DNA of 64,000 nt from Populus alba (lineage: Eukaryota; Streptophyta; Magnoliopsida; Malpighiales; Salicaceae): contig NC_133284.1 in assembly GCF_005239225.2 (NCBI RefSeq), positions 6,229,770 through 6,293,769 of the forward strand, in the 5' to 3' direction. Made by a program: the position numbers and the translations under genes. The notes below the pieces were generated by a model that ran no database searches, was not told where the DNA came from, and was given only the letters and a program-made list of their open reading frames with translations. Below, one piece after another: positions 34,234 to 48,018 of this stretch (positions within the stretch are counted from its first letter, which is position 1; each line of letters begins with the position of its first letter).

Positions 34234-37140
34234 CTTTGAAACCTTGATTCTTCGAGATTAACTCTAATTACCATTCCAACAAATGCTCGATCGAACCAAA
34301 TATCATCACAGTTGAACTGAGATCTTGCCTTCTTTCACTCCGATCCCAATCACCACTTCGTGAGAAAAAAATACTAATCAACCACTTTTGAGGGCTGTTA
34401 TTTTCATGTAAGTTTTTTTATTTATGTATGGGTTTGCATATTCTAGTTGTTTTTAAGAACCCTAGGAGAGTGAACAAAAAAGGAAGAAAGAAACCCTAGA
34501 AGAGGCAAGAAAACATGAGATTGGTGCGTGTTTAAGGAAGTCTTGGAAATTGAGTGGATCGATTAAGCCACTTCCTTCATTCATTAAAACCTGGAATTGT
34601 CGAACGGACAGACACACACAATCAACAGCGCAAAAGCATAGATAAAAGAGTTTTAACACACCGAGAGAGACAGGGAGACAGAGAGAGAGACTTTCTTCTT
34701 CTTCTTTTTTATTTATTTTTGTTTTCGGTTTCTTTTTATTTTTCTTTTGGCCAAATTGGGACTTTGCTTTTCAGTTTTGCGAGCCAAATTTAGTGGAAAG
34801 ATGGCGATTTTAGCAGAGTTCGAGGATTGATAAATCCCACTAAACAACGTCGTTTCAATCTTCAAATCCAACGGTGTCGTTTAATAGCTACCATTCCATT
34901 TGATTATATTAGAGTAATCAGAAACGGGCTGAGAGCTACTGACAGTGGTTACCTTTACACGGTCAGAAATGAACAAGGAAGCCCAGTTCCACCAACGCAC
35001 TTACAGGAGCGTGTGTATTTGTCAACGGGTGAAGGAGCAAGCAACTAGCACGCGGGTAAGTTCGAGTGGCGGCTTTGCGCGTGGGTTTAAGGGCATCGAA
35101 TCTGAGAGACGCTTCTGTCAGTCCCACTAAGCACTGGAAGTAGCGGGCCCCAGACAAATATTTCTCTCTTCTCTATTACCATGCTCGAGACAAAAGGAAA
35201 ATGTTAGTCGCTACAACCCCTGTAAAGGAAAAGGAAAAGAAAAGCAGAAAAATATTTATTGCAGCACTTAAAAATATCTGACAGCGATATCACTTGCACC
35301 TTCCTCAATCCTCTGTCTTCAAAATGGAGAAAAATCCTTCATGAGGGACTGCTGGGACCAGTATACGACTGCTCAGTACACACGCCCACTGGATGCAGCA
35401 TGTGTGTTTTCAGTGCTCCACTTGATGCAGCATGTGTGTTTTCAGTTGCTTGTGTACTGCTTTTGTTTTGAATGTTTTTTTATTTGAAAATATATTAAAA
35501 TATTTTTTTATTTTAAAATTTATTTTTAATATTATCATATTAAAATAATCTAAAAATATATAATAAAAAATTCATACAAGAAAATTCAATTTTTTTAAAA
35601 ACAATATAGTGTGACGATGTAAATAAACACAACCTTTGTAAATCCTAAAAAATCTCCAAGAAGTTGCTGCTAGTTTTTATTTTTAATGGATAAACCAGTC
35701 TGGTCTATACTAGTTAGATGGCTCGCACTAAACATGACCTTTGTTAATTTTTTTCTAACATAAAAAATATATTTTTAAATGACACTAGTATTTTTAAAGC
35801 AGCAAGAAAAATTTAAGATTAGGGTTATTAATTTGACTAGTTTAATAACTTAACTAATTTAATAATATGATTTTAAAAAAACATCAATAATAAACAAAAC
35901 GAACAAAAAAATCAGCAATAACTAGTGATAGAAAATAAGTTGTCAATATTTTACCCAAAAGAAGAAGCAAAAAAAGTTTGATGAAGAGTTACCATCACTC
36001 CACTATAGATACTGCTCTACTATGAGAAATAGCTAACAGAGATGGCTATAGTGCCACTATAAAAGGCTACACGATGATAATGAAAAATGTTGCATGCACC
36101 ATCAGAGCAGCGACTCGAAAAGTAAACCAAACAAAATATTATAAAGTGAGAAGTTAATGTTTATATTTAATGAAGTAATTTAATTTAACTTAAAAATAAA
36201 AAAATCTTTTAAAAAATCTAAATTTAATAAAGACAAAAAAAAAACACGAGATAACTAATGTTATTTTTTAAATAACTAAAAAATATCATATAAAGTGAAT
36301 AAAAAAACATAGCCCAATCTCCCATTAAATAAATATTGAAGGATGAAGCTTGAAAAAAAAATCAAGCAAACTCAGGTAAATCCTGTAAACCTAGGTTAAT
36401 CTCTTAAACTCGTAATCCATTAAATCATGCACCCAGGCTCAATAAAAAAAAAACATCATTTAAAGAAAATCAAGGAAAAATGGCAATAAAAAAATAAAAA
36501 TCAAATTTGATAGGAAAAATAACTAAAATTGGATGAAATTGTTAAAAAAAACTCAATTTAAAAAAAAAACATCACAATTAAAACAATGAGGACCACATTT
36601 GACAAGTGAAAACATTAAAGGGGTGAGATTGAAAAAAAAAACTAGTTTCATAAATTATTACAAATAAAACAAATAGTGATCAAAAGAACATGAACCTAAA
36701 GAAAAAATAATTGAAGAATTGCTTTAAAAATATTAAGGGATAGGGTGGAAATCAAGGAGACAGGAAAAAAAAAATCTTTAGTACCGAACCAAACACTAGT
36801 CAACCACGCACATCGTTCAGATATGAAGAAGTTGCTAAGGCGATTCAAACGCCATCCTAAAAGTTAGTGTTTAGCTAACTGACGATCCTGGACGTGCTGT
36901 TCAAAACACACGACAACTATTCACGAGCTAATTCATGCAATGCCTGTTTTCTTAATAATGTTTATATTTGTTAAATTACTAGATAGCCCTTAAAAGCTAA
37001 ATACAATGGGAAACCATAATGAAAAGATAAAAATACCTCTAGGCACCAGCTTTTTTATTTTATGGGTGATGTTACCATTTTAATGTTCAAGAAAATAAAA
37101 GGAGGAGAAAAAAACCTTTTTTTGCAAGTTTAATATTTTT
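34234..37140. other. AGD3 promoter side and AT-rich spacer
   Basis: 34234 to about 35200 is the likely promoter and leader of the minus-strand AGD3 gene, with a GAGA/CT-rich stretch at 34665-34710 typical of plant leaders. From 35465 the DNA turns AT-rich with a MITE-like block (35470-35600) and repeat material (about 36300-36800) similar to 47.0-47.9 kb. No gene is supported. Confidence 0.5.
35470..35600. repeat. AT-rich MITE-like family member
   Basis: Shows the family hallmark order: TTTTTTTATTTGAAAATATATTAAAATA, then ATTTTTAATATTATCATATTAAAATAAT, then AAAAATATA. The same order recurs in more than a dozen places in this window. Ends could not be fixed. Confidence 0.55.
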
Positions 37141-37984
37141 TTTGTTTTTAAAGTTATTAACATCATTTTACCATGTAAAGGATATTGAAAAGACAAAAAA
37201 AGAAAATAGACAAAATCTACATTTTTTATTTATTTTTTGCTTTAAAGGTAATAATCGTTGCGCTAAAAAAATATGTACAGGTCAATTTGTCCTAAAACAA
37301 TTAGTTAATCGAACCCCTAGAAAATATAATTTCACCTTACAACAAGCTTTGCTAGTTTTTTTTAAGAAAGATAAAATCATAAAAAACAATGTTTTAATCT
37401 ATGTGTTTCTTTTGTGCCTCCAAAGTTTTTTTTTTAATGTTGTTATTCCTGAGGAGAAAAAAAACATGTATCCCCGTGTATAGATCAACATTTATTAATT
37501 AATTATTTATAAAAGAAGTCAAATAATTGTACCAAAAACACTTTGTTTAAAAGAGAATAAGGTGAAGATAATGGAACCACAAGAAATGAGAAAAATAAGT
37601 GATGATTTTCTAAAATCCAATATATACAAGAATGAAAGTTTTTTTAGTGTTGAGATAGAGGGTGCTCATATGTTCACATTAATATTCCTTTCTTCAAAGT
37701 TTAAGAAGTTGATGATTAGTTATAGAATATTCAACACTTACAGAGCATTCATTTTTTATGAGATTTAAGGACTCTTCGATGATAAAGTCAATTTTTTTTA
37801 ATAAGATATTACAATAAATGATAGAATGAGCTTTAAAATTTTTAGAACAAAAGTGTTAGCTATTAAAAATGTATGGTATATGCTCTTTAAAAATAAAAGT
37901 ATAAATAGAGAATAAGAAAAGTATTGTGAACACTTTGCTTTTGAACTTTGTTGTATTACTTTAATGAAGGAGTTGAAGTGTCAT

Positions 37985-38133
37985 TTTCTCTTTATAACAT
38001 TAATGAAAAATAAACATCTCTTACACAATATTAATAGGGGATAAATATCATTCGCACAACATTAATGAGGGATAAATGTATTTTACACAACATTAATGAG
38101 GGGTATACATCCCTTGTATAATATTAATATTGA
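37985..38133 (+). repeat. 31-bp exact-period minisatellite, 5 units
   Basis: The word ATTAAT starts at 37999, 38030, 38061, 38092 and 38123, exactly 31 bases apart. Units read roughly CACAACATTAATGAGGGATAAAT with variation. Non-coding; it lies about 200 bases before a second array with a 65-bp period. Confidence 0.85.
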
Positions 38134-38328
38134 AGGAAATATGACAGATTCTTTGGATACTTTCATACACTTAAAGATATAGGGAGATGATCATTATTGA
38201 CTATTAACATTTCATGTTAAAAAAACCACGAGAATAAGTAAACAAACACATGTGACCCAACATTGGGTTTAAAAAAGTATCAACTATGTATGTATCGAGT
38301 TTGAAAGGATTTCAAACTCAAAGGTGAT

Positions 38329-38704
38329 GGGTTTAACATCTTGCCAAACTCATACACACTTGGGTGCAACGAGTGGTTGAACCCAATAATGTTGAGTCCG
38401 ACATCTTGTCGAACTTTCATGTACTTAGACTCAACACATAATTGAACCATAAGATATTGAATCTAACGTCTTGCTAGCCCCACATGTATCTGAGTTTAGT
38501 GCATAGTTGAACCGAAAAAAATTGAGTTTGATGTATTGTGAAATTCATATGCATTAGGGCTCAGCATGTAGCTAAACTTAAAGATATTGGGATAACAAAC
38601 TCACACGCATTTTGACTTAATAAGTAGTTGAACCCAAAGAGATTGGGCTTGACACATTACAAGACCCGTATTGAGCTTAATATGTAGCTAAATCTAAGGA
38701 TACT
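38329..38704 (+). repeat. 65-bp period tandem repeat array, about 6 units
   Basis: Units start at 38329, 38394, 38459, 38524 and 38589, exactly 65 bases apart, then degenerate units at 38645 and 38705. Each starts like GGGTTTAACATCTTG or GAGTCCGACATCTTG and contains a GTAGTTGAACCCAA-like end. Units differ by many transitions. I recall similar sequence as a dispersed poplar repeat, possibly part of an LTR element, but cannot confirm that here. Confidence 0.82.
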
Positions 38705-39007
38705 AGACCTAAAAGAAATGTTAGGCCTATATCACCTGGTCTTGGCATCCTATAAAGCCTAGATATGTTTAGTTGTTACATTGTCTCTAGCATTTTTAAT
38801 CATGAATTTTTAAGCAAACATATCCAAAGGTATTTTAATCCATCAATAAGAGATGGTGTTTTGTCCCTCTTGTTTTAAAAGGGTTGAAATAGAGAGAATA
38901 AAAATAGTATTTGAAAACTATAAAAATTAGAAAGGAGAAAGGTTAATTAGAATTAAATCACAAGGTTGTCTATGAAAAAAATGAATAAGATGTAAATATA
39001 ATGTTCG

Positions 39008-39175
39008 GTATAAGAGTGTGGTAAATATTGTTTTTCAAAGTGTTTTCTATTCTGAAATGTATTAAATTAAGATTTTATTTTTATTTTTTAAAATTTATTT
39101 TTGATATTAGCATATTAAAATAATTTAAAGTAAAACAAATTTAAATTTTTTAAAAAAACACAATTTAACAACACT
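39008..39175. repeat. AT-rich MITE-like family member
   Basis: Begins GAGTGTGGTAAATATTG and ends CAATTTAACAACACTCTTAG, giving loosely inverted GAGTGT / ACACTC ends. The interior holds the family core TTTTTGATATTAGCATATTA plus AAATAATTTAAA. One of the clearer copies. Confidence 0.6.
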
Positions 39176-40144
39176 CTTAGCCACATCCTTAATGAAGTAA
39201 GACAATCAATGCACTTTCCTCCTTGTTTGAATATTTTCTCTCCACGTTTCCTTTTTTAAAGTGAAAGGTGTTATTCTAAACTCCTGGCATGGTGTACATT
39301 GTCGGGGCATTTGTAAGTGTTTTAAATTGTGGATATAAATGATATATATTTTTTAAAATTTTTAATAACTTTAATGAATTGGATGTTAAAAATATTTTTT
39401 TAAAAATAAAAAAAATATATTATTGTAAAATATATAAAAAAAATTTAAAAATAAATCATTATCTCCTTCTCAAAAACCATATGCATCTACAATACCCACA
39501 CCATCTAAAAGGAATTTCATCACACGAGGCTAGAGATAAAGGAACCTCCATGAATAAGATCACAGAACATGGAATTTCCATCAACAAAGGACTCCAATGC
39601 TACTGCTCGAACTGAAGCCCTTTAACATTATGGAATATTTGCTGAGAACCCCTTAGCTTTTTCAGGTCTGGCAGTTTTTCCAGGGAGGTTCAACAAATCA
39701 ATGTCCACTGGTGAAATTTTAACTGCAGATCAATGTATATTCTCCCTTTCTCTCCTGGCTCCCCTTAAAATAAAAAAGAAATATCAGCTGCCGTCGGTGA
39801 AAGAATCATCGGCAACAACATCTTCACTTTTCTTCTGTTTTTTTCCCTTCCATTTCAACAAATCCTGATATAGTTTCTATATGATTCTAGATATGGTTTT
39901 TGTTTCTTAATGTATCCTCTTGTATTCATGATATGGTTTTATCTCCTGCTCGATGGGTTTATATATCATTTAAACAAAAAGTTTGCTATTATGCTTTGCT
40001 ATTTTTTTTTTTAAATGACATTTTCTAACAATGATGAAAAGATAAATTTTTCATTAATAGAGCTATGTGATACAGCTTGTTACTCCCGTTAATAAAGATG
40101 GGGGGGGGGACTTGGAAGGGTATAAAATTCAGATATTTAAAAAT

Positions 40145-40640
40145 GTGATTTAATCGTTTTTTTAAAATATTTTTTTTACTGAAATATATTAAAATGATAT
40201 ATATTTTTTTATTTTTTAAAAAATTATTTTTGAAATTAATATATCAACATGATCCAAAACATAAAAAAAAAAAAATTTTTAATAAAAAAAATTGAATTTT
40301 AGTGAAACCTATTTGCACATCTTTTTAAACAATAAAGTATGTCAATAATATGAACAATCATTTTATCAAAGAAGGGGAAAATATGCTTTCACAGTTCACA
40401 CGGGGCCGGCCAGGGCGGCAATTTTCTTCGAGAAGGAAGAAAGGAGCACGAAAGAATAGAATTATAGACCAGCGACCAAGGATAGCTAGAGGTTTCTTAG
40501 AGGCTGTGTAACATTGTGTTTCAACCAGTGTTTTTATACATTTTAAAAATATATTTGATTTTAAAAAATATTAAATTAATAATTTTAATATTTTAATATT
40601 AAAAAATTATTTAATATTTTTTTAAAAAAAAAATGCTCTA
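40145..40640. repeat. two AT-rich MITE-like family members
   Basis: Copies at about 40145-40300 (core TTTTTGAAATTAATATATCA) and 40525-40640 (shorter, more decayed), separated by slightly GC-richer DNA. Ends unresolved. Confidence 0.5.
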
Positions 40641-41724
40641 TTCTACAAACACATACTTGCACACTAAGATGAAAAGTGGCTGAAAAAAAAAAGGATTATA
40701 GAAAAACTTTGTGACGACAACAGCGGCCGGTGGTGTTTCTTTTTGACCACTTGCATTTCTTTTCTCTCCTTTTTCTACGCTCGTTCAAACAAATTTGCCA
40801 GGCGAAGCCTAGAAAACATGGGTGGCGCAATCTGCATCTTGCGTCGCGCTTTGTCACGGTACATGTCATACTAGGGCGAGTGGCAAAGATATATGCTGCA
40901 GCTTAATAGTTCATTTAATATCTTTAATATTAAATAATAAAAATAAAATAAAACAAAACAAAACAAAATATTATTTCAATAAACAATAATATATGAACAA
41001 TAAGGGGAATACTATTCCAATAAAAAATATATTTAGATAAACAAGTACAATTATATTATACCATGCTTTCAAAACGTGACTAGAACTTTTGCGGTATTTT
41101 TTTTTTTCAATAATTATATATGAGATTATATTTTTTTTTAAAAAATGCATATAAATATTCTATTAGAATAAAATATATTATTTTTTCAATCTTTCATATT
41201 ATTTTTTAAAATTATTTATATAAATATATAATATCATAAAAATAGTCAATGCGATATTTAAATAAATGAATAACAAGGGGGGAATCTTGGCTAAACAAAT
41301 ACATTTTTTTCTCCTGAATTTAAATCATTTAAATTTTATTTTATTTGCTTTAAATTTCTATTCAAATAATCATATTGTTAATTAAAAAAGTCATAGTATC
41401 GTCAATATAAAAATAGTACATAGAAAGAAAAATTGATCAGGGAAATATATTATTTACTTGAGAATTTAAATCATTAGAATCCCGCATCGATTCAAGCTTA
41501 GTTGCTGCGGCACGGTACTAGAAAAAAACAAAACTATAATGTTTATTTTTATTACAAGCTGAGGTTCAAATTCTGTCAGAGGTGAGATGGGTACCCAGAA
41601 ATTTAGTGGCCATGACAATATACAACCGTTCAGTCTCGAATTTGTTGGGTCTATTGCTGGGAAGAAGAAGAAGAGGGAAGACTATCCTTGTTAATACGAC
41701 AGCTGTCTTTATAATTAGTGTGGT

Positions 41725-41855
41725 GATTATGATTTAAAGTATTTTTTATTTTAAAAATATATTAAAATAATATATATTTTTTTAAAATTATTATTGATAT
41801 TAATATATCAAAATAATTTTTAATAAAAAAATATTTAAAATTTTAAAAAACACAT
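41725..41855. repeat. AT-rich MITE-like family member
   Basis: Core TTATTGATATTAATATATCA followed by AAATAATTTTTAAT, preceded by TTTAAAGTATTTTTTATTTT, matching the family order. Confidence 0.55.
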
Positions 41856-43711
41856 GCATACGCATTTCCAGACATAACCTACACCCTCTAGAATTGGACC
41901 TATGGACGATGCAACTTTCTCTGGGTCCAGTTTGGGTGCTAAGAATTTTGCAAGTGTTCATGCAATGCACCATGTGGAACAGCAATGGTGGTGACGTGAG
42001 GATTCTTCTTTGTTGGGGCCATGATGGCCTGTTAGAAAAAGCCTAGAAGCATATGACTTTAAGAATTAAGCCACCCTTGCCAAGACCAAAAACCACCCTA
42101 GTAGAGTTCCATGTCCAATTCTAATTATTATTTTAATAGTACACATCATTTAAATTTGAATGTATGAATTCATATTTTAATCATGGAGCTGGAATTTAAA
42201 AAATCCAAATCCCTTCAAATAGCATAGTGGATTCACAAGATTCTATAGGGGTTATTAAAAAAAAATAGAGTGATACTTTAATTTTATAAAAAATTCGAGA
42301 AAAAAACACTAGAATTTCATGTTCAAATACAACATTTCTTCTCTATACAGAAAATTCAAATTTGTACAGAGTTTTTCAATGTTTTCCGAATACAAGTTTT
42401 TCACTCTTTTTCAAAAATAAAAAAAGTGAACAATACAATATTTTTCTTTTATATACAAGTATTTTTTAATAATGTAAAAATTTAAATTTTTTATTGTTTT
42501 ATTTTTTCATATTTATTTAGCTTCATAAATTTAATTTTTATTATAAATCTAACATATTTTTTTTTAGTTTACAATATAATTCTTTCATGATAAATTTTAA
42601 TTAATATTCTACAATTAGATCATTACAAATACAAAATAATAAGACAGTTATTATAAATTATGGTTTTGTTTTTTTTTTTTTAATAAAAAGTAGCTATAAT
42701 CTTGATATATTTTTTTTTTATTTTTAAAACTTGGACACGTTTTTCAATCTTGATTGAAAAAACAACTAAAAAAGAAAAAAGAAAATTGTTTTCAGTTAAT
42801 TTACACGCCCTTAAATTTTGGACAAGGGAGCTCATGTCCAATTAATTGGGCCAGAATCTCATGAATAACCCGAATATCCAAGCAAACGGCCGAAATTCAA
42901 ATAACCCGCCCGTCCATGCGCCTGCATCATCAACTTGCTGCAGTGTTCCAAGCTTTTGCAATGCCATTTTTGTAATTAGTGGGAGAATGAATGGCCCTTA
43001 TCTAGTTAGTAGTTACTGGAAGCGGTTCTGGATCGAAAACCATGGCTTAGGAAAACTATGCTTTGGTAATAACCTCCGGATAACAGGAATCTCACTGACT
43101 TTAGTAAATTAGCTATTGACTTCTCATTGACAGTTGTGAATAAAACATCATTTGATTTCCATACATCAGCAAAGGGCAAGAAATTCAATATTCTAGAACA
43201 AATATTTCTTGAAAGTTATTTTATCCGTGAAAGTTTGGCAAGAATTGTTTATCAGAAAGATTTTTATTATTAAAATATTTTTTTTATTTTTTATACCAAA
43301 ACATCAAAACAATAAAAAATACTAAAAATATATTAATTTAAATTTAAAAAATTTAAAAAATACAGTTGAACCTAATGCATGCAAGGAATGACCTCTGCAG
43401 CTTAATATATCGAATAACCTGTACAAATCCCCGAAACATCCAGGAGAGAACAATAAAGAAGCAGAATGTGGTGGTGTATACGCTTATCTCTGAATTTATT
43501 ATCTACTCGAGGACCCTATGTATGGCCTATAATGGCACTACGCCACAGAGGTGGCAAAATACAAGGAAGAGTATTAAGAATAAAATACAAGATGTGAAAT
43601 GTGGTCCTAAGATAAACCATCAAGATCAATTCACCAATACTCCACCCCCAGCTAAGTCTATGGAACTAAAAAAGAGCTTTGTTATGTGCACAATCTCCTA
43701 TCTGGATTTAG

Positions 43712-45931
43712 CTACAACTTATCCGCTATTTTCCCAAGCGCATTCGCCAGCTTATTGAGAACAGCAACCAGACCATCTGCATGATCCTTCCTCTGCTCCC
43801 GGTCCAGCTGAAAATTTGTGTTCTGAGCTTCAAGCTGAGCAGACAGCATTTTACCATTCCTTTCCAATACATCAATCAAATGACCCTGCAAACTGATGGT
43901 TTCCTCGTCACCATCTATCGCAAACCGTTTCCGTTTCCGTTCCTCCTGTGAAGCAGACCCCATCCCAGGATTTGTGGCGGGCCTTTTATCATTTGGTGGA
44001 ACTGCAATGTACACAAAAAAGAGTACAGTTTCTCTGCATGTAAAACTAGCCGATGATGGAGTTTCAAGACCAGGAGAAGTTGGAAAATGCCCGAACCACC
44101 AATTTTTTCTGACCTACACGCTGGCCCGTAGCATATATCCACTAACAATGTGTTCATAGACCTCAAACAATAGGATAGGTAATGGTTAATGGTTATTGAA
44201 CACTTGAATACCAAACTAAACCCCACAACCGGAGACAGCAGTACACATAAACTGTAAACCATGAAGTCAATTTTTTCGACGGACTACAGTTATGAAAGAA
44301 CCACATTCTACATTCAAACAAGAGTTTCACAATAACTTATCGAGTTAAAAAAACCTCGCAATATATCATGCGATTAGTCGTGACCGCACAGCTGAAAGCC
44401 AGCAGGCAAGAAAAACTTTCGAAAACACAGATCACATGAATTAAAGGCAAATCATGACAATTTGAGCCAAGGGTCAACTCAAAGTCCCAAAAGACAATTT
44501 AAAGTTGATGGGGTCATGATCCGACTCTTGCTCTTTATCCATATGGTCATTAGTTTTCCATTTGCGCCCTGTTCATATTTTCATCATAAAGAGTCTGGTT
44601 GTAAATTACTTGCCCTACACAAACACGATCTCTTCAGGGTAAGGCTATAGAGCCACCGTCTATGAATAAACTTGAAGAAAAGATCAGCGATTCTTTTTCC
44701 ATGAAAGAATAGAAGAACCAATTGAAGAGGCACCAAATCATAGACAATATGATCAATAAACTACTAGATCTGAGCATTACCTTCAGCTTGACTTGCTCGT
44801 GGAGCTGGCTGGTACTGCTTCTCTGTGCATAACAAGAAGCAAAACAAGGAGCTAAAAAATATCAGCAACTGTGATAATCTAAAACCTCTGTTATTGGTAA
44901 TAAATAAATACGAAAAAAATAATAGATAAATAGAAATTTAAAAAAGAAAAGGAAAAAGAAAAAAGAAAAGGAGTAAACATGGAAATTGGAGGGCTTTCAT
45001 TTTTTAAAAAAAAGTACAAACAAAACACCCCATTTCAGTACTTAATAAAATCCGACCACCAACTTTATAGCAGCAGCATCATCTACCACTAAAAATCTTA
45101 AATCTTTTACTAACAACCAAACAAAATTTATAGAATCATAACCGCGATTATTACTTAAACCCAAAAAACCCGCCAAACCTCAAAATTTCAGAAGAAAAAA
45201 TAAAACCTCCAACCCCAATTACCTGAAATCGGTGTCGGATTAGCAACCCCTGCCGTCACCGCCATCTTTATCGGTTGCACCTCCTTAACTACAGCCTCCG
45301 GACTCCCTCCTCCCTCCTCCTGCTCAAAATCCGAAAACAACCCATCCTCCGCCGCTGCACTCCGCCCACTATCAAAAACCACCTCTTCCGCTACTGCCTC
45401 CGCCTCTGCCGCCGTCGAAGACGGTGCCAAAGCAAGCGCCAATCCCGGGACCGTACCGCCACCACCATCGAGAATATCATATACCTCCCTATCAAAAAAC
45501 CCAGGCAACTTCCTTTCTCTTCTCAAATCATTCCTCATAACCCAAAAGGACTCCGTTTCTTCTCTTATTGAAGTCTCCCATTCTTTTATCTTCTTAAAAT
45601 CACCTGCTAAATTACTCCATCTTTTCCGACACTGAACCGGTCCTCGGTTCACTCCATGTCTTTTGCAGTAAGAAGATACCGAGGCCCATTTCGGTTCGAT
45701 TTGTCCCGACCCGATGCCCATACCCGATGCGCGACCTCTTCGGACTCTGTTTTCTGCCACTCTCTTGCCCTGTATGAGTACTAGAATTTCTTGCCGCGTC
45801 CACCGAGGGAGTCTCGGTGCTTTGTTTCCGTCATCCCCGCCGTCTCGGATGTTGGTATCAACGCCGTTAGTTCTTTCGCCGTCAACTGGATTTTGAGTTG
45901 TGGTTAAGCTTAATTGCTGCTCTAAAGCCAT
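43712..45931 (-). CDS. ASR3: trihelix transcriptional repressor, ASR3 type, 3 exons
   Basis: Exons 45931-45223, 44822-44781 and 44001-43712 give 346 residues in frame with GT-AG introns. Arabidopsis ASR3 (about 314 residues as recalled) is a nuclear trihelix protein phosphorylated by MPK4 that represses immune-induced genes. The trihelix (MYB/SANT-like) domain spans about residues 43-135 with the spaced Trp residues at LPRWTRQEI (W44), EPKWASV (W82) and KRWSNLAG (W105). An EAR-type LxLxL repression motif, LALAL, lies at about 164-168. The C-terminus, from about HLIDVLERNGKML to IADKL, is a predicted coiled coil typical of the family. The 42-base second exon is unusually short but keeps frame. 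A TP site just before the first junction (PTPIS) could be a MAP-kinase target; that is inference. The start was chosen because MALEQ matches the family and no in-frame extension looks better. Confidence 0.92.
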
Positions 45932-48018
45932 AATTAAAGAAAATGATGAAAGAGGTTTTTTTATTTATCTTTTGGTTTTTTTAAAGGCACGTGACTTTAC
46001 GAGGGTGGGGAAGTAACGGAGTTCTAATGGAGAGTCCGTTACGGCGTTTAGAGGGGAGGGATCATCAATCACTTATCCTCCCCGTAATTACAGAATTGAG
46101 AGAAGGAGAGAAGTTGAGAGAGAGGTTTTGCTTTAAGGTTTCGGTGGTTTTTATTTTTTTATTTACTTGGGTATTGACTGAGTAGATAGTGCCTCTTAGT
46201 CCATGATTAAGGTAGTCAATTGTGTGATTCATCAGGGTTATATTTTTAATCGCTCAATTAATAGGTGGGTATATATTTCTTTTTCTTTTTTTCATTCAAA
46301 GTTATCAACCTCAGTTTAATTCGCTACTTAATCTATGAATTTGGTAACAAGTTCACTAGGATAATCAAAATGATGTTTTTAATTTTACAAAAAAAAAAAC
46401 TCTATATTACATTACAAAACACACAATTATAAATCTTGAATCAATCCATACAATCATAACAAGTTTAATGCCATTAGTTTGATTTTGATATGCTAGGCTA
46501 TAAATGATTACTATCTATTTGACCCAAGCTTTTCAGTTGTCGTACATGTACATACATTATTTTTTAAAATATTTTTTTAACACAAAAAATTCAATTTATA
46601 AATTAAAAAACTTATGTAAGTATCTAATTAAATAAATCAAGAATCATTTTTATAAATAAATGGGAAAAAATTGCTAAAGACAGATAAATAAATATTTTTA
46701 TTTTTAAAGATAAAGTTTGTTGATATAAAACATAAAAAAATATAGATGGATAGGAATAGTATCTTCAAAAATTAAATACATATAAAATATTTAAAAAAAA
46801 AACTCTATTAAAAAACTAAATAATAAGAAAATAATAGTAGAGGGAGGGTTAATGATTGAAACGTAATTTTTTTTATTAAAAAAATATCAATTAAAAAAAA
46901 TTTAGAATAAAAAAAACAAGAAAAAAGCAATGATAGTTCAGGATTCACAGGCACGTTTCAAATAAATAAGAAATATAAACAACTCAAGTCATAGTCCCGA
47001 TTATATTTAATAAGTTGGTTTTATTCTAATTAGACAAAAAAAAAGGCAATGATAATAAATGAATAATTCTTCTTTTTAAATAAACCATGATAACTTGAGA
47101 AAAAAACCTCCAAAAGTACAAATTTAAATAAAAAATCAGCTTGAGTCAACCAAGACAGCGGGATAAACATGTGACCTGGGTTATAAAAAGCGAGCCAATC
47201 CAAGTTAACCTGCAAAACATGCGGCCAATGTCACAAGGTTAGGATAATATGATAGAAGAGAAATTAAAGAAAATCATAAAGTCAGCCTTCCTTTTATTTT
47301 TTTTTTTAAAAACAATGTCAAGCAATGAAATTATATATATAAAAAAAAGCAACAAAGGATGTCAGTTAGTATTAATTTTTAAAACTCGTGACCCGGGTTA
47401 TTAAATTAAAAACACTATGCATGAAAAAACAACAAAGGTGAAATTGAGAAAAAAACTAAATGCACAGAAGTATCTAAAATAAAAAATAACAATTAAAATA
47501 ATGAGGGAGAAAATCAAAATAAAAAACGAATTAAAGGACAACCCAAAACTTTTAATTGGAATGTTAAATTGAAAAAAACAATAACTTTAACAAAATTAAA
47601 ATAAAAATCAAAAGAATAATAACCAAATTGGAAAAAAAACAATATACCATAAGTTTAGATTAAAAGATAAAATTGAAAACTTGTAAAACTTTTACAAAAA
47701 AGCAAAGGACCAAGTTAGAAATGAAAAGAATAAGGATAAAATTTGAAAAAAAAAAATACATAACAAGATGGGATTAAAAGAATAAAGTGAAAATAAATAA
47801 AACTTTTATAAAAAAGCCAAAAATAAAATTAAAAACTGAAAGAATAATAACTAAATTTAAAATAAAAAAATAAAAAGAATCAAATTGTAATTTTTACAGG
47901 AGAAGAGAGAAAATAAAAGAAAAAAAAAATTTATTAGCGACAAACCGCCAACAACCTCTAACTTGCGTTACATTAGGACGAGGAAGATGAGGCGGAGATT
48001 CAAATGACAAGATAAAGG

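Larger units (their letters stand above)
38705..43711. other. AT-rich intergenic DNA with several MITE-like copies
   Basis: MITE-like AT blocks occur at about 39008-39175, 40145-40300, 40525-40640, 41725-41855 and 43262-43365. A few slightly GC-richer islands (40400-40500, 40700-40900, 42830-43060) carry no recognisable protein or RNA gene. About 43370-43711 is probably the 3' untranslated region of the trihelix gene. Confidence 0.5.

Noticed and set aside
37142..37768. Two plus-strand open frames in the 37-kb spacer
   Set aside because: Very AT-rich, Lys/Phe/Ile-dominated and without a domain; consistent with chance.
43366..43758. Plus-strand 130-codon open frame at the end of the trihelix gene
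   Set aside because: It overlaps the last coding exon and 3' untranslated region of the minus-strand gene and has no motif.
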